Part shown: one piece after another, positions 16,484 through 24,583 of the stretch
Layout of the letters: each line of letters opens with the position of its first letter
Position numbering within the stretch: position 1 is the stretch's first letter
Assembly (NCBI RefSeq): GCF_917563915.1
Contig: NZ_CAKJTI010000033.1
Location: 1-33,719, forward strand
Length of the DNA: 33,719 bases
From: Bacillus rhizoplanae
GTDB taxonomy: Bacteria > Bacillota > Bacilli > Bacillales > Bacillaceae_G
Direction: 5' to 3'
Made by a program: the position numbers and the translations under genes
The notes under the pieces: generated by a model
Database searches by the model: none
What the model saw: only the letters and a program-made list of their open reading frames with translations
Told to the model about the DNA's origin: nothing

Positions 16484-17191
16484 ATGGATTTCGAAACAGT
16501 TATACAGGAGCTTGAAGCCCTCGGTAAGGAACGAACTAAAAAAATGTACATATCCAATGGTGCGCACGAGCCGCTTTTTGGCGTAGCTACAGGTGCTATG
16601 AAACCAATCGCAAAGAAAATAAAAATAAATCAACGTTTAGCTGAAGAGCTTTATTCCACAGGTAACTACGATGCAATGTACTTTGCAGGCATTATTGCAA
16701 ACCCAAAAGCTATGAGTGAGTCGGATTTTGATCGTTGGATGGATGGGGCATATTTTTATATGCTGTCTGATTTTGTGGTGGCAGTAACTTTATCAGAGTC
16801 AGATTTTGCACAAGACGTTGCTGATAAATGGATTGCAAGCGGTGACGAGCTGAGAATGTCAGCGGGCTGGAGTTGCTACTGCTGGCTTTTAGGGAATCGC
16901 CTAGACAATGAATTTTCCGAAAGCAAGATTTCCAATATGCTTGAAATTGTGAAAAATACGATTCATGATTCGCCAGAACGAACGAAATCCGCTATGAATA
17001 ATTTTCTATACACCGTGGGGATTTCATATTTGCCGCTACATGAAAAGGCAGTCGAGACCGCAAAAGAAGTAGGTACAGTAGAAGTAAAACGGGACAAGAA
17101 AAAAAGCAGTTTCCTAAATGCTTACGAAAGTATTCATAAGGAAATTGATAGAGGGAGGCTTGGTTTCAAACGTAAATATGTAAGATGTTAA
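16484..17191 (+). CDS. DNA alkylation repair (AlkD-like) protein
   Basis: 235 residues, all helical, matching the HEAT-repeat-like DNA alkylation repair family (PF08713). The opening MDFETVIQELEALGKERTKKMYISNGAHEPLFGVATGAMKPIAKKI is typical, as are LSDFVVAVTLSESDFAQDVADKW and AGWSCYCWLLG. Classical AlkD removes N3- and N7-alkylpurines. This branch is more diverged, so glycosylase activity is inferred rather than shown. AAGGAAGGAAG precedes the ATG. The gene lies between Tn7-like end sets B and C and is therefore transposon cargo. Confidence 0.75.
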   Translation: MDFETVIQELEALGKERTKKMYISNGAHEPLFGVATGAMKPIAKKIKINQRLAEELYSTGNYDAMYFAGIIANPKAMSESDFDRWMDGAYFYMLSDFVVAVTLSESDFAQDVADKWIASGDELRMSAGWSCYCWLLGNRLDNEFSESKISNMLEIVKNTIHDSPERTKSAMNNFLYTVGISYLPLHEKAVETAKEVGTVEVKRDKKKSSFLNAYESIHKEIDRGRLGFKRKYVRC

Positions 17192-17203
17192 AAATTAGCT
17201 TAG

Positions 17204-17359
17204 TATTGGGGTGTTGATCCAAGAAGGATTGACTCTCTTTTTGTTGAAGTTACTGAACTAACGGGCAGAAGGGTGAAGGAGAATTTAGACCATAACTTTA
17301 TAAATACCATTGACTTGGAGTTCACTCCAGCTGTTATGATTTCGAGAGAAATTAGATGA
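17204..17359 (+). pseudogene. Gene fragment behind the AlkD-like gene
   Basis: An open stretch of about 51 codons without a start reads YWGVDPRRIDSLFVEVTE, then TGRRVKENLDHNF and ends FTPAVMISREIR. It looks protein-like in composition but I do not recognise the family. The end of the frame overlaps the MerR-type palindrome, so one of the two readings may be coincidental. Confidence 0.3.
17310..17340 (+). promoter_or_regulatory. MerR-type promoter/operator without its gene
   Basis: TTGACT (17310-17315) and TATGAT (17335-17340) are separated by 19 bases, the stretched spacer of MerR-activated promoters. The spacer holds TGGAGT-TC-ACTCCA, a perfect 6-bp inverted repeat in the expected position. 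No MerR regulator or intact target follows; the next frame (ATGAAAAATTAG) stops after three codons. Confidence 0.55.
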
Positions 17360-17420
17360 AAAATTAGGATTCGGAAATCCTGTAAAATATTTAATCTTTG
17401 TATAAATACATCTATTCCTT

Positions 17421-17441
17421 TATTCCAGAAAAGGGCGCTAT
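17421..17441 (-). repeat. Dyad motif copy 3 (inverted)
   Basis: TATTCCAGAAAAGGGCGCTAT is the reverse complement of the right half of copy 4 (GCGCCCTTTTCTGGAATA), inside set C. Confidence 0.6.
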
Positions 17442-17464
17442 TTTTTGAGTGAAACTTAGATTTT

Positions 17465-17612
17465 TAAACGACTTTATTGTTATATTTTTGAGTACAGTGA
17501 AGTATCTTACATCAAAAATTAAACAACTATATTTTTAACCCCGTCCTAAATTTAGAACGGGGTTATGCTTGTTTGAGCTTTTAAAATTAAAAAACTTTAT
17601 TGTCATTTTACA
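17465..17612 (-). mobile_element. Tn7-like end, set C (interior to the left)
   Basis: Read on the minus strand from 17612: TGTAAAATGA, C, AATAAAGTTTTTTAATTTT. The terminus is TGT and the first site begins at the same offset as in Tn7. A degenerate site (TATAGTTGTTTAATTTT) lies near 17520-17535 and a good one (CAATAAAGTCGTTTAAAAA) near 17467-17486. A CCCCGT/ACGGGG hairpin lies between. The element interior should lie to the left, containing the AlkD-like gene. Confidence 0.65.
17535..17566 (+). terminator. Hairpin inside set C
   Basis: AACCCCGT and ACGGGGTT form a stem with an AAATTTAG-containing loop. The T-rich tail is weak. Confidence 0.55.
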
Positions 17613-17619
17613 AAAGGAC

Positions 17620-17650
17620 TATTCCAGAATCGCGCCCTTTTCTGGAATAA
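17620..17650 (+). repeat. Dyad motif copy 4
   Basis: TATTCCAGAATCGCGCC then CTTTTCTGGAATAA. The outer TATTCCAGAA / TTCTGGAATA arms are perfectly symmetric. It starts eight bases outside the set C terminus. Confidence 0.65.
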
Positions 17651-17737
17651 CCTCTCTTAATTCAATAGGTGTTGTTTAAGACTTCTATCATTTAAGAAAA
17701 TTTGTTTTTACAAAATTAATTAGGTTCTGCTTAATGA

Positions 17738-17972
17738 TTAAAAAAATATCCAGCCACTTATGCCAACAAAAATACATGCATATAGGTTTATTGTATTCTT
17801 TAATAATAGATAAACGATAAGTAATAAAACAGCAGTAGCTGGAAATCCGCAAAGAACACCAAAAGCAAATTTACTCAAACTCTCGCTTGCTTCACCTTGA
17901 ACATATAACCAAATAATGCTTAATAAACTTACGAGTGGAAGGGCTGCTATAGCTCCTCCATATATAAGAAAA
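17738..17972 (-). pseudogene. DUF3147-like membrane protein, C-terminal fragment
   Basis: The minus strand encodes YGGAIAALPLVSLLSIIWLY, a charged loop (VQGEASESLSKFAFG), then CGFPATAVLLLIVYLLLKN and a last hydrophobic stretch ending GWIFF before TAA at 17738. This matches the C-terminal two-thirds of small DUF3147-type membrane proteins of Bacillus. The N-terminus is replaced upstream of about 17972, next to the palindrome GTTCTCGCATGAGAAC (17974-17989). Confidence 0.6.
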
Positions 17973-18063
17973 CTGTTCTCGCATGAGAACGGTCTTCTTA
18001 TTGTGTACCCATCATAAGTCCAATTCTACAAAGATCTTCTCGCGGATGGCCTCTAAATTTGTT

Positions 18064-18669
18064 TTAGTTCTTCATTTTCAATCCCTCAAGGATTGTTTTA
18101 ATCAGCGGCATTGATAATGACTCTAGACTTTGGTCAGAGTCGTGTATACCCCAGTGATAGATGCTTCCCATTAGGCTTTGTGTGACCATTGTTGAAATGA
18201 CTTCTACACATTGGTCAGTGCCAATGGATCCTTGGTCCTTAGCTTCTTCAAGTAGTGTAAAGATGATTTGAAAGAGTGAACGGTTTGAATTTAAAAAGTA
18301 AGTGTGTTCTTTTGAATTTAGAGCGGAACTATAAATGACTTTCATAAGATCTTTACCCATTTCTTCTTCTAGAAAGCGCAATAATTTCTGAGTGAAAATA
18401 AATAGTTTTTCAAATGGGTCCATATCTTTCGGGAAAGAATGGAAAACTTCTAAATAATAATTGTCGACTTCTGTGAATCTCTCTAAAAATATGTCCGATT
18501 TAGCCGAAAAGTGTTGGTAAAATGAACCTTTTGAAGTGCCGGTTTTTTTCACGATTTCGTCGACTGTTACTTTGTCATAACCCTTTTGGCTAAAAAGTTT
18601 TAAAGCTGTTTTTAAAATTTTATCGCGTGTTACTTCTCCTCTGCGCTGCTTTTTTTTTGATTCTAGCAT
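18064..18669 (-). CDS. TetR/AcrR-family repressor of the ketone-body cassette
   Basis: 201 residues. The HTH domain runs RDKILKTALKLFSQKGYDKV, then TVDEIVKKTGTSKGSFYQHF at about 33-52, the standard TetR N-terminus. The C-terminal helical ligand domain is unassigned. The ATG follows CTGGAGG. It is divergent from the CoA-transferase genes, with two palindromes (18720-18731 and 18742-18753) in the shared promoter region, so it very likely represses itself and the cassette. The inducer is probably 3-hydroxybutyrate, acetoacetate or a CoA ester. Confidence 0.85.
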   Translation of the reverse strand: MLESKKKQRRGEVTRDKILKTALKLFSQKGYDKVTVDEIVKKTGTSKGSFYQHFSAKSDIFLERFTEVDNYYLEVFHSFPKDMDPFEKLFIFTQKLLRFLEEEMGKDLMKVIYSSALNSKEHTYFLNSNRSLFQIIFTLLEEAKDQGSIGTDQCVEVISTMVTQSLMGSIYHWGIHDSDQSLESLSMPLIKTILEGLKMKN

Positions 18670-18689
18670 GAAAAATCCTCCAGGAATAA

Positions 18690-18767
18690 TTGACAGAATA
18701 TTTAAATTTTTATAAAATCAGACTATGGTCTAATTATAAACAGACTGCAGTCTAGTTAACAAGTTAA
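18690..18767. promoter_or_regulatory. Divergent promoters with paired TetR operators
   Basis: The operators are AGACTATGGTCT (18720-18731, 10 of 12 symmetric) and AGACTGCAGTCT (18742-18753, perfect), 22 bases centre to centre. The plus-strand promoter is TTGACA, 17 bases, TAAAAT just left of the first operator. The minus-strand promoter is TTGTTA, 18 bases, TATAAT, with the second operator inside its spacer. Both promoters can be blocked by one repressor pair. Confidence 0.75.
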
Positions 18768-18870
18768 TGTTTTATTCAAGTCTACCTCATAGATTTCGAC
18801 TATCACAACGATTTCTTATTTTATTTTAACCGAAAAAGAAAGCGCTTTATAAAGAAATGGAGGGGAAATA

Positions 18871-19557
18871 ATGGATAAAGTCATTGAGTCTAGTGAAATA
18901 AGAAAGTATTTCAAGAGTGGCGATGTAATTTTAACAGGAGGCTTTGGCTTATCAGGTACACCTTTAACGATCATTGATGAACTATTAGAAACAGACATTC
19001 GTGATTTAACGATTGTTAGTAATAATTTAGGGGATCTTGGACAAGGATTACATAAAGTATTCATGCAGGGAAAAATCAAAAAAGCAATTGGCTCCTTTTT
19101 TTCCATTAATAAAGAAGCGGTAATAGCCTGGTCTAAAGGCGAGCTTGAAATCGATTTGCTACCTCAAGGTACATTAGCTGAAGCAATTCGCTGCGGCGGT
19201 GCCGGAATAGGTGGTTTTTACACAAGAACCGCCGTTGGCACTGAATTAAGCAAGGGCAAAGAGGAAAGAGAAATTGATGGAGAGAGATACATTTTTGAAA
19301 AGGCTATTAAAGGTGATGTCGCTATTATAAAGGCGGATAAAGCAGATCGAATTGGAAATTTAGTGTACCATACGACAGCTAGAAACTTTAACCCTATGAT
19401 GGCTACAGCTGGAAAAATAGTCATTGCCGAAGTTAATGAAATTGTTGAAGTTGGTGAGCTGGACCCAGAATTTGTTGTGACGCCTCATGCGTATGTGGAT
19501 TATGTCATCCAAAGCAAATATTCAAAGATAGGGAGTGATTATGTTGAGTCAAGATAA
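18871..19557 (+). CDS. 3-oxoacid CoA-transferase subunit A (acetoacetate activation)
   Basis: 228 residues, full length for the ScoA/AtoD family. GDVILTGGFGLSGTP near residues 17-31 is the conserved CoA-binding glycine stretch, SNNLGDLGQGL and AIRCGGAGIGGFYTRTAVGT follow, and the C-terminus has VVTPHAYVDYVI. With subunit B it moves CoA from succinyl-CoA or another donor to acetoacetate. ATG follows GGAGGGG. It is the first gene of a five-gene cassette and overlaps subunit B by 17 bases. Confidence 0.88.
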   Translation: MDKVIESSEIRKYFKSGDVILTGGFGLSGTPLTIIDELLETDIRDLTIVSNNLGDLGQGLHKVFMQGKIKKAIGSFFSINKEAVIAWSKGELEIDLLPQGTLAEAIRCGGAGIGGFYTRTAVGTELSKGKEEREIDGERYIFEKAIKGDVAIIKADKADRIGNLVYHTTARNFNPMMATAGKIVIAEVNEIVEVGELDPEFVVTPHAYVDYVIQSKYSKIGSDYVESR

Positions 19558-20203
19558 AAGACAAATTATTGCTAAGAGAATTGCCGAAGAATTAGAAGAT
19601 GGACAGATTGTTAACTTAGGAGTTGGAATTCCTACTTTGGTTGCTTCCTATTTAGGTGATAAAGAGGTTTATTTACAATCTGAGAATGGATTGTTAGGTA
19701 TGGGACCTTCTCCTGCAGAGGAAAATTTAGATATTGATTTAATTAATGCAGGAAAAGAACCGGTTACCTATTTGAAAGGTGCATCATTTTTTAATAGTGC
19801 TGATTCTTTTGCTTTGATTAGAGGTGGTCATATTGACGTAGCCGTTTTAGGCACACTTCAGGTGGATGTTCATGGTGAAATTGCCAACTGGGCCGTTCCG
19901 AATCAGCCGATTTTAGGCGTTGGTGGAGCAATGGATTTGGTGACAGGAGCAAAAAAGGTTATTGTCGCAGCTACCTTGTTTGCAAAGGATGGAACGTCTA
20001 AATTAGTCAAGGAATTATCATATAAAACTAGCGGGATTCGAAAAATTGATTTATTTGTTTCCGATTACGCTGTTTTTAAATTTACGGATAAAGGCGTAAA
20101 AGTTGTAGAAATGATGGAAGAGATTTCAATACAAGAATTAAGTGAAAAGGTTGGTTTTGATTTAGAGTATTTGAATGATTTAACACTCGTAAGTAATAAG
20201 TGA
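19541..20203 (+). CDS. 3-oxoacid CoA-transferase subunit B
   Basis: 220 residues. The catalytic glutamate lies in S-E-N-G-L-L-G-M-G (E48). NLGVGIPTLVASYL and GGHIDVAVLGTLQVDVHGEIANW are hallmark ScoB/AtoA blocks. The ATG at 19541 follows GGGAG; a GTG six bases earlier is less well placed. It forms a heteromer with subunit A. Acetoacetyl-CoA made here feeds the thiolase two genes downstream. Confidence 0.88.
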   Translation: MLSQDKRQIIAKRIAEELEDGQIVNLGVGIPTLVASYLGDKEVYLQSENGLLGMGPSPAEENLDIDLINAGKEPVTYLKGASFFNSADSFALIRGGHIDVAVLGTLQVDVHGEIANWAVPNQPILGVGGAMDLVTGAKKVIVAATLFAKDGTSKLVKELSYKTSGIRKIDLFVSDYAVFKFTDKGVKVVEMMEEISIQELSEKVGFDLEYLNDLTLVSNK

Positions 20204-20220
20204 AGAATGGAGGGCAACAC

Positions 20221-20976
20221 TTGGACAAGCAAAGAACAGTTATTGTGACAGGTGCAGCAGGCGGTTTGGGTAAAGCAATCGCAAAGGAATTTATTAAACA
20301 AAATGACTTTGTTTATGTAGCGGATCTTAATAAAGGGGCTGCAGAGGAGACCGCATTTTCGCTGGGGGAAAATGCAAAAGGAATTTATTTAGATGTTACG
20401 GATGAAGCTGTTATTCAATCAACCATTGCAGACATTTTGAAGGAGAGGGGATCGATTGAGGTTTTAGTGAATAATGCCGGAATTCAATATCGTGCGCCAT
20501 TAGAGTCATTCCCTTTAGAAAAATGGAACTTGCTTATGGATGTCATGCTGACAGGTGTATTCCTAATGACAAAGCATGTTTTTCCGCATATGAAGAAAGA
20601 AGAGTACGGCAGGATTGTGAATATTTCATCTGTTCATGGGAAGATGGCCACACCTGAAAAAGTCGCCTATGTTGCTGCCAAGCATGGCGTGATAGGCGTA
20701 ACGGGTGTAACTGCCCTAGAGGGAGCGCCATATAAAATAACGGCTAACTCGATTTTACCTGGTCCAGTGAAAACAGAATTGCTAGTTAAGCAGCTTGATA
20801 GCTTAACAGATAAAGGAATGACGGATAAAGAAGCGCTTGAGGCTATTATGTATCCAAGGCAAGCGATGAATCGTTTTATCGAACCAGAAGAGGTTGCTTC
20901 TGGCGTCGCTTATTTAGCATCAGATGCAGCAGGCGGTATTACAGGAGAACATATTAAAGACGCAGGCGGCATGTAA
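20221..20976 (+). CDS. SDR-family dehydrogenase, probable 3-hydroxybutyrate dehydrogenase
   Basis: 251 residues. The nucleotide loop TGAAGGLG (10-17), NNAG (84-87), and catalytic S136/S137, Y150 and K154 (YVAAK) are present. Substrate assignment comes from overall resemblance (N-S-I-L-P-G-P-V-K-T-E-L) and from context between CoA transferase and thiolase: (R)-3-hydroxybutyrate to acetoacetate with NAD+. The C-terminus GEHIKDAGGM is shorter than the WTAQ-type ending common in the family. The TTG at 20221 follows GGAGGG; the GTG at 20200 has no ribosome site. Confidence 0.8.
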   Translation: MDKQRTVIVTGAAGGLGKAIAKEFIKQNDFVYVADLNKGAAEETAFSLGENAKGIYLDVTDEAVIQSTIADILKERGSIEVLVNNAGIQYRAPLESFPLEKWNLLMDVMLTGVFLMTKHVFPHMKKEEYGRIVNISSVHGKMATPEKVAYVAAKHGVIGVTGVTALEGAPYKITANSILPGPVKTELLVKQLDSLTDKGMTDKEALEAIMYPRQAMNRFIEPEEVASGVAYLASDAAGGITGEHIKDAGGM

Positions 20977-20999
20977 TAAAAAAAAGAGGAGGAAAAAGA

Positions 21000-22184
21000 A
21001 TGGCAACTTATATTGTTGACGGAGCAAGAACAGCCTTTGGTACTTTTGGCGGGGCATTAAAAGATGTGACCGATATCGATTTGGGTGTAGCAGCAACGGA
21101 AGAGGCATTGAAAAGAAGCGGAATTCAAGCTTCTAATGTAGATGAAATCATATTTGGAAATATTATCCACACAAGCAGCAGCTCTGCTTATTTAGCCAGA
21201 CATATCGGTTTAAAAAGCGGCATGGCAGAGTCATCATCTGCGCTTACACTTAATAGATTATGCGGTTCGGGCATGCAGTCTATCGTATCTGCCGCACAGT
21301 CCATTGCTTCTGGGGATGCAAAAGTAGTTGTCGCTGGAGGAACCGAAAATATGAGCTTATCACCGCATGTATTAAGAGGCACGCGCTTCGGCTCACCAAA
21401 TAAAGCACCAAAAGTTGATGATATGTTATGGGAAACATTAACAGATAACTACGTTGGCTGTGGAATGGGGATGACAGCTGAAAACTTAGCTGAAAAATAT
21501 TCAATTTCCCGAGAAGAGCAGGATCAGTTTTCTGTGGAATCACAAGAAAAGGCCATTGCAGCAAGAGATAGCGGCCGTTTTGCGGAGGAAATTGTTCCGG
21601 TTAAGTTAAAAGGCAGAAAAGGCAAGGAAGTCATTTTTGATACGGATGAGCATATTCGTGAAGGTGCATCTGTAGAAGGTTTAGCAAAATTGAAGCCCGC
21701 TTTTAAAAAGGATGGGACTGTTACACCAGGGAACGCGAGCGGCATTAATGATGGTGCAGCTGCTGTGTTAGTCGCATCTGAGGAGTATGTGAGTGAACAT
21801 AACTTAAAGCCGCTTGCGAAAATTGTAACATGGGGCGTTGCAGGAGTTGACCCGAGCATTATGGGTATTGGCCCCGTACCAGCAAGCAAAAAAGCATTAG
21901 AAAAGGCTGGTTTAAGCTTAGAGGATATTGGTTTGTTCGAATTTAATGAGGCATTTGCTTCACAATCTATTGCTGTAATTAAAGAGTTAGGTGTCGATAA
22001 GGAAAAGGTGAATGTGAACGGAGGGGCTGTTGCATTAGGCCATCCTGTAGGCGCAAGCGGTGCTAGAATCACCTATTCTTTAGCACTTGAAATGAGGAAA
22101 AGAAACGTTAAATATGGATTAGCTTCGCTTTGTATTGGCGGCGGACAAGGTATTGCCATTATTTTAGAAAATGTACAAAGCTGA
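21000..22184 (+). CDS. Acetyl-CoA C-acetyltransferase (thiolase)
   Basis: 394 residues, the normal thiolase length. Active-site Cys88 is in LNRLCGSGMQS, the histidine in NGGAVALGHPVGASG and the second cysteine in LCIGGGQG near residue 380. It cleaves acetoacetyl-CoA with CoA into two acetyl-CoA, the last step of 3-hydroxybutyrate breakdown, although the reaction is reversible. AAGAGGAGG precedes the ATG and the gene lies 23 bases after the dehydrogenase. Confidence 0.9.
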   Translation: MATYIVDGARTAFGTFGGALKDVTDIDLGVAATEEALKRSGIQASNVDEIIFGNIIHTSSSSAYLARHIGLKSGMAESSSALTLNRLCGSGMQSIVSAAQSIASGDAKVVVAGGTENMSLSPHVLRGTRFGSPNKAPKVDDMLWETLTDNYVGCGMGMTAENLAEKYSISREEQDQFSVESQEKAIAARDSGRFAEEIVPVKLKGRKGKEVIFDTDEHIREGASVEGLAKLKPAFKKDGTVTPGNASGINDGAAAVLVASEEYVSEHNLKPLAKIVTWGVAGVDPSIMGIGPVPASKKALEKAGLSLEDIGLFEFNEAFASQSIAVIKELGVDKEKVNVNGGAVALGHPVGASGARITYSLALEMRKRNVKYGLASLCIGGGQGIAIILENVQS

Positions 22185-22207
22185 TGAAACAGATAGGGGG
22201 GAATTTG

Positions 22208-23527
22208 ATGAATCAGAATATTAAGGCTATAGAAAAAAGTACAATCCGTAAAACGATGAAACGCATTCTTCCAACTATATTAATTCTATATGTTGTTGCT
22301 TACTTAGACCGGGTAAACTTAGGCTATGCTGCTTTAGAAATGAATGCAGAATTAGCTTTATCTGCTGAAGTTTTTGGTCTTCTTTCCGGTATTTTCTTTA
22401 TTGGCTATTTCTTTTTTGAAGTCCCAAGTAACATGATTATGCATAAAGTTGGGGCGCGCATTTGGATTGCCCGGATTATGCTTTCATGGGGAATTATAGT
22501 AATCTTAACTGGTTTCGCGCAAACGACGACACATTTATACATCCTGCGTTTTCTATTAGGTATTGCTGAAGCCGGGTTTTTTCCTGGAATTGTTTTGTAT
22601 TTAACTTATTGGTTTAGAGCCCGTGAAAGAGGACGAGCAACAGCTGCATTACTGCTGGCTTTACCGATAGGCGGCCTAATCGGCGCACCAGTGTCAACGT
22701 GGATTATTGATAACATATTTTGGCTCAATATGTCAGGATGGAGATGGATGTTTATCCTTGAGGGCATCCCGGCCATTATCTTAGGTGTTCTTACTATTTT
22801 CTTCTTAACAAATAGACCTGCAAAAGCAAAATGGTTATCGAAGGAAGAAATAGATTGGCTGGAGGGCGAATTGAGTGCTGAACGGCAAGCAAGTTCAAAA
22901 GTAAATAAAGTCTCAAAACTAGACATGCTGAAGGATTCAAAGGTTTGGAAGTTATCTGTGTTATATTTTGCTGTTTATACAGGTATCTATGGCTTGTCAT
23001 TCTGGATGCCAACCATCATTAAATCCTTATCAGAAATTGCCACGACCAACTTAGAAATAGGCTGGTTAGCCATGATTCCTTCATTAGTAGGTATTCCGGC
23101 TATTATATTTGTCGGATGGTATTCGGATCGAACGAATGCGTACAAACAACATTTAATTGTTTGCTTTATTATCTCAGTATTGGGCTTTATCGGATGTGGC
23201 TTTTCAGAAAGCGTCTTTATGATGGTACTTATGTTAACAATTACATCTGCTGGATTATTTGGATTTACTGGATGTTTCTTTGCCTACATGACATTTTTCT
23301 TCACCGAGTCTACTGCACCTGTTGGTATCGCTTTAGTCAATTCATTTGCGGCATTAGGCGGATTTGTAGGACCAATGATTCTTGGATCTGTAGCATTTAC
23401 CCAAGGAATGTTTATTTTATCAGGATTACTAATAATCGGCCTTTTTACATTAATTACATTAAAATTGACAAGTAATAATAGTGTGGACACTGTCAAAGAA
23501 ACACAGCCAATTGTTACTCAATCATAA
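22208..23527 (+). CDS. MFS transporter, probable uptake of 3-hydroxybutyrate or acetoacetate
   Basis: 439 residues with 12 predicted TM segments. D-R-V-N-L-G-Y-A at the end of TM1 and G-x-x-E-A-G-F-F-P-G in TM4 are signatures of the anion:cation symporter branch of the major facilitator superfamily, which moves small organic acids. ATG at 22208 follows GGGGG; the upstream ATG at 22130 lies within the thiolase gene. The last gene of the cassette, it ends before the terminator at 23643-23680. The substrate is inferred from context. Confidence 0.82.
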   Translation: MNQNIKAIEKSTIRKTMKRILPTILILYVVAYLDRVNLGYAALEMNAELALSAEVFGLLSGIFFIGYFFFEVPSNMIMHKVGARIWIARIMLSWGIIVILTGFAQTTTHLYILRFLLGIAEAGFFPGIVLYLTYWFRARERGRATAALLLALPIGGLIGAPVSTWIIDNIFWLNMSGWRWMFILEGIPAIILGVLTIFFLTNRPAKAKWLSKEEIDWLEGELSAERQASSKVNKVSKLDMLKDSKVWKLSVLYFAVYTGIYGLSFWMPTIIKSLSEIATTNLEIGWLAMIPSLVGIPAIIFVGWYSDRTNAYKQHLIVCFIISVLGFIGCGFSESVFMMVLMLTITSAGLFGFTGCFFAYMTFFFTESTAPVGIALVNSFAALGGFVGPMILGSVAFTQGMFILSGLLIIGLFTLITLKLTSNNSVDTVKETQPIVTQS

Positions 23528-23642
23528 CGGATAATATTTAAAAGGACGCTAATCTTTAGTAAAACGGAGCTGTGTACCATAAACAAGATGTCACCAAGCA
23601 CCCCCCCGTGAGAATTATTAAGATGTTAAATAGTGTTCATCA

Positions 23643-23680
23643 CAAAAAAGGGAGCATCAGTAACTGATGCTCCCTTTACC
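23643..23680 (+). terminator. Terminator of the ketone-body cassette
   Basis: AAAAGGGAGCATCAG and CTGATGCTCCCTTT form a perfect stem around TAA. The tail is only moderately T-rich. Confidence 0.8.
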
Positions 23681-23689
23681 TTAGTTAAA

Positions 23690-24000
23690 GGAAACAGAAT
23701 TCGACATTAATCAGATAAATGAAGGAAGTTTTGGGAAGGTCTGTACTTTTGGGAAATCCGGGATATGCCATCTGTAGTGCATTAATCATAACGGAGATTA
23801 TCTCCCCAAATTCGTGTAGTATTAATTGTATTTCCACTAAACATTCGGCTCACCTCATCATAGCCCATGCTTTTCTTTTGGGCATGATGCCAAAACCTGA
23901 TCAACCTCCATGGTCAAGCCATATACTATCTAACATTAGGCTTAAACTACAGACCTGTAATAATAGGGTTCCCAGTAACAAACCATTCACCTGACGTTCC
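23690..24000 (-). pseudogene. Possible decayed gene of unknown family
   Basis: The minus strand reads protein-like pieces broken by stops: EWFVTGNPIITG, then after three stops PWRLIRFWHH, KSMGYDEVSRMFSGNTINTT and RIWGDNLRYD. The plus strand holds a 91-codon open frame over the same bases (23719-23994), but its product has no recognisable features and no ribosome site, so it is likely a shadow. No identity can be given. Confidence 0.3.
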
Positions 24001-24029
24001 CCCAATTAGTTATTCTTGCTCTTCCTGTT

Positions 24030-24060
24030 TCCTCCACAATCTGGCCCTTTAACGGAATAA
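24030..24060 (+). repeat. Dyad motif copy 5
   Basis: TCCTCCACAATCTGGCC then CTTTAACGGAATAA, on the inner side of set D. Confidence 0.6.
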
Positions 24061-24140
24061 CATGACTGGCGTTTTTAAACATCTTTATTGCAAATGTAAC
24101 GATTTTATTTAAAATTAAACAACTTTATTGTAACTCATCA
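24060..24140 (-). mobile_element. Tn7-like end, set D (interior to the left)
   Basis: Minus strand from 24140: TGATGAGTTA, C, AATAAAGTTGTTTAATTTT, then a weaker site (AATAAAATCGTTACA) and GCAATAAAGATGTTTAAAAA. The first site has the Tn7 offset, but the terminus is TGA rather than TGT. It pairs by flank similarity with set B and so brackets the AlkD-like gene and the whole ketone-body cassette. Confidence 0.6.
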
Positions 24141-24367
24141 GCTGAAGATTAATTTCGGCTCTTTTTTTCTTTTTAGTAAAGTATTTCCAATTTAGTTTGA
24201 AAAATTTAATTTCTATAGAAAATTGACCTCTCAAATTCGCTTGTAACGAGTTTTAAATATGTATCTAATGTAATTAGTCTTAGATTCATAAAAATTAAAT
24301 ATAAGACCGTTTAAGAGGTTTATCGGTGTTTTATACATTTTTAATCAAAATAAAAAAAGGTAAGCCA
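24141..24367. other. Intergenic, no gene seen
   Basis: Very AT-rich; must hold the 3' end and any terminator of the RHH gene. I see no ORF or clear hairpin. Confidence 0.4.
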
Positions 24368-24520
24368 TTATTTTTGACTTAATCCCTTTTCTACGAGTTG
24401 TCGGATTGCTTCATTACGATTTTTTAACTTATTTTCATGCCAAAAATCCTCAATTTTCTTCAGTTGTTCATTCGAAAATGTAACTAAGACTTGTGTATTT
24501 TTTTCTTTGTTTACTGCCAT
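24368..24520 (-). CDS. Small ribbon-helix-helix protein
   Basis: 50 residues: MAVNKEKNTQVLVTFSNEQL, then a helix KKIEDFWHENKLKNRNEAIR and QLVEKGLSQK. A short beta strand with alternating residues (TQVLVTF) followed by two helices with N-R-N-E-A-I-R-Q-L-V is the CopG/Arc ribbon-helix-helix pattern. ATG at 24520 follows GAGGAAT. Such proteins are common repressors on Bacillus plasmids and integrative elements. It is divergent from the small genes at 24584 and 24841, which it may control. Confidence 0.7.
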   Translation of the reverse strand: MAVNKEKNTQVLVTFSNEQLKKIEDFWHENKLKNRNEAIRQLVEKGLSQK

Positions 24521-24583
24521 GTGAGTATTCCTCTTTTATAAAAGTATTATAAGTTATATAACTTTAGAAAAGGAGTGAGGATA

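Noticed and set aside
16184-17617. AAAGG as a target duplication for a B-C unit
   Set aside because: AAAGG follows the set C tip and also occurs near 16184, but that position is about 70 bases outside the set B sites and separated from them by the 47-bp repeat, so the match is not meaningful on its own.
21188-22072. Minus-strand frames over the thiolase gene, up to 182 residues
   Set aside because: Antisense shadows of a gene with all thiolase active-site residues; no ribosome sites.
23719-23994. 91-residue plus-strand ORF
   Set aside because: No ribosome site, no recognisable features, and the minus strand over the same bases reads more protein-like though broken.
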